From NCBI GenBank assembly GCA_023415915.1, contig JAEZIZ010000039.1, forward strand, positions 1 through 5,882: a DNA stretch of 5,882 bases, written 5' to 3'. The stretch comes from Bacillota bacterium. GTDB lineage: Bacteria; Bacillota; Clostridia; Christensenellales; SZUA-584. Below the pieces are notes generated by a model that worked only from the letters and a program-made list of their open reading frames with translations, had not been told where the DNA came from and ran no database searches. The translations under genes were made by a program, and so were the position numbers. Each line of letters opens with the position of its first letter. Positions within the stretch are counted from its first letter, which is position 1. Below are positions 5,657-5,882 of the stretch, one piece after another.

Positions 5657-5882
5657 TCAATACTTGCCGAAGTCGGCGTCATTAAGCGTTATCCTTGGTG
5701 CGGCGGCCGGCTTTTCATGCGTGGCGGCTTCCGGTTCTTGCTCAGAAACGGCGCTCTCGTACTTTGGTGCTAGCGCGCGCTTTAAGTTGAACTTGCCTAC
5801 CATGCTCTTTAACAGCTCGGCCTGTGAGGAGAGCTCTTCGGCAGCGGCAGCGGCTTGTTCCGACGTGGCGGAGTTCGTCTGC
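5657..5882 (-). CDS. Methyl-accepting chemotaxis protein, C-terminal end only (5' part outside window)
   Basis: The minus strand encodes 74 residues open to the right edge and ending in TGA at 5657-5659; there is no start codon because the gene begins outside the window. The first part, QTNSATSEQAAAAAEELSSQ, is the typical end of the chemoreceptor methylation helix (compare the family pattern NSATSEEtAAaSEELSsQA), followed by AELLKSMVGKF. In intact receptors this coiled-coil signals to CheA/CheW and is methylated and demethylated by CheR/CheB. A flexible Ala/Pro/Glu-rich tail of about 40 residues follows and ends in DFGKY. The sensory domain is not visible, so the ligand is unknown. It is convergent with the TRAP-type lipoprotein gene and shares its terminator. 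Confidence 0.9.
   Translation of the reverse strand, partial: QTNSATSEQAAAAAEELSSQAELLKSMVGKFNLKRALAPKYESAVSEQEPEAATHEKPAAAPRITLNDADFGKY

Noticed and set aside
5239..5682. 147-aa minus-strand open frame across the lipoprotein end and terminator
   Set aside because: It runs through the two-way terminator and overlaps the chemoreceptor end in another frame; there are no motifs.

Overview
The window looks like chromosomal DNA from a Gram-positive-type bacterium of the class Clostridia. GC content is roughly half, ATA is a common isoleucine codon, and AGGAG-type ribosome binding sites are present. The genome also encodes a substrate-binding lipoprotein and a cytoplasmic chemoreceptor tail. The asparaginyl-tRNA synthetase ends in a clostridial-style -NCEF. 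The exact lineage cannot be read from the sequence; a mid-GC gut clostridium (Christensenellales or Oscillospirales-like) is only a guess.

Layout from left to right: (1) the 3' end of a tandem-domain GNAT acetyltransferase (+), cut by the left edge; (2) a complete M29-family metallo-aminopeptidase on the minus strand, convergent with it; (3) a short divergent promoter region (about 1726-1860); (4) a compact plus-strand operon of two small GNAT acetyltransferases followed by asnS, with gaps of 13 nt and then an 8-nt overlap; (5) a 308-nt non-coding stretch with a strong extended -10 promoter, repeated TTTAC boxes and an intrinsic-terminator-like hairpin ahead of the next gene; (6) a TRAP/DctP-family substrate-binding lipoprotein (+) with no permease genes beside it; (7) a two-way terminator; (8) the C-terminal end of a methyl-accepting chemotaxis protein on the minus strand, cut by the right edge and with no start codon in the window.

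Most of the window is ordinary housekeeping and small-molecule modification or uptake. asnS charges tRNA-Asn. The aminopeptidase probably recycles peptides. The GNATs acetylate unknown amines, one of them resembling spermine/spermidine acetyltransferases. The right half is the most interesting part: a TRAP binding lipoprotein without visible DctQ/DctM sits next to a chemoreceptor, and its leader carries what looks like a transcription attenuator. No mobile elements, CRISPR arrays, tRNAs or rRNAs were seen.
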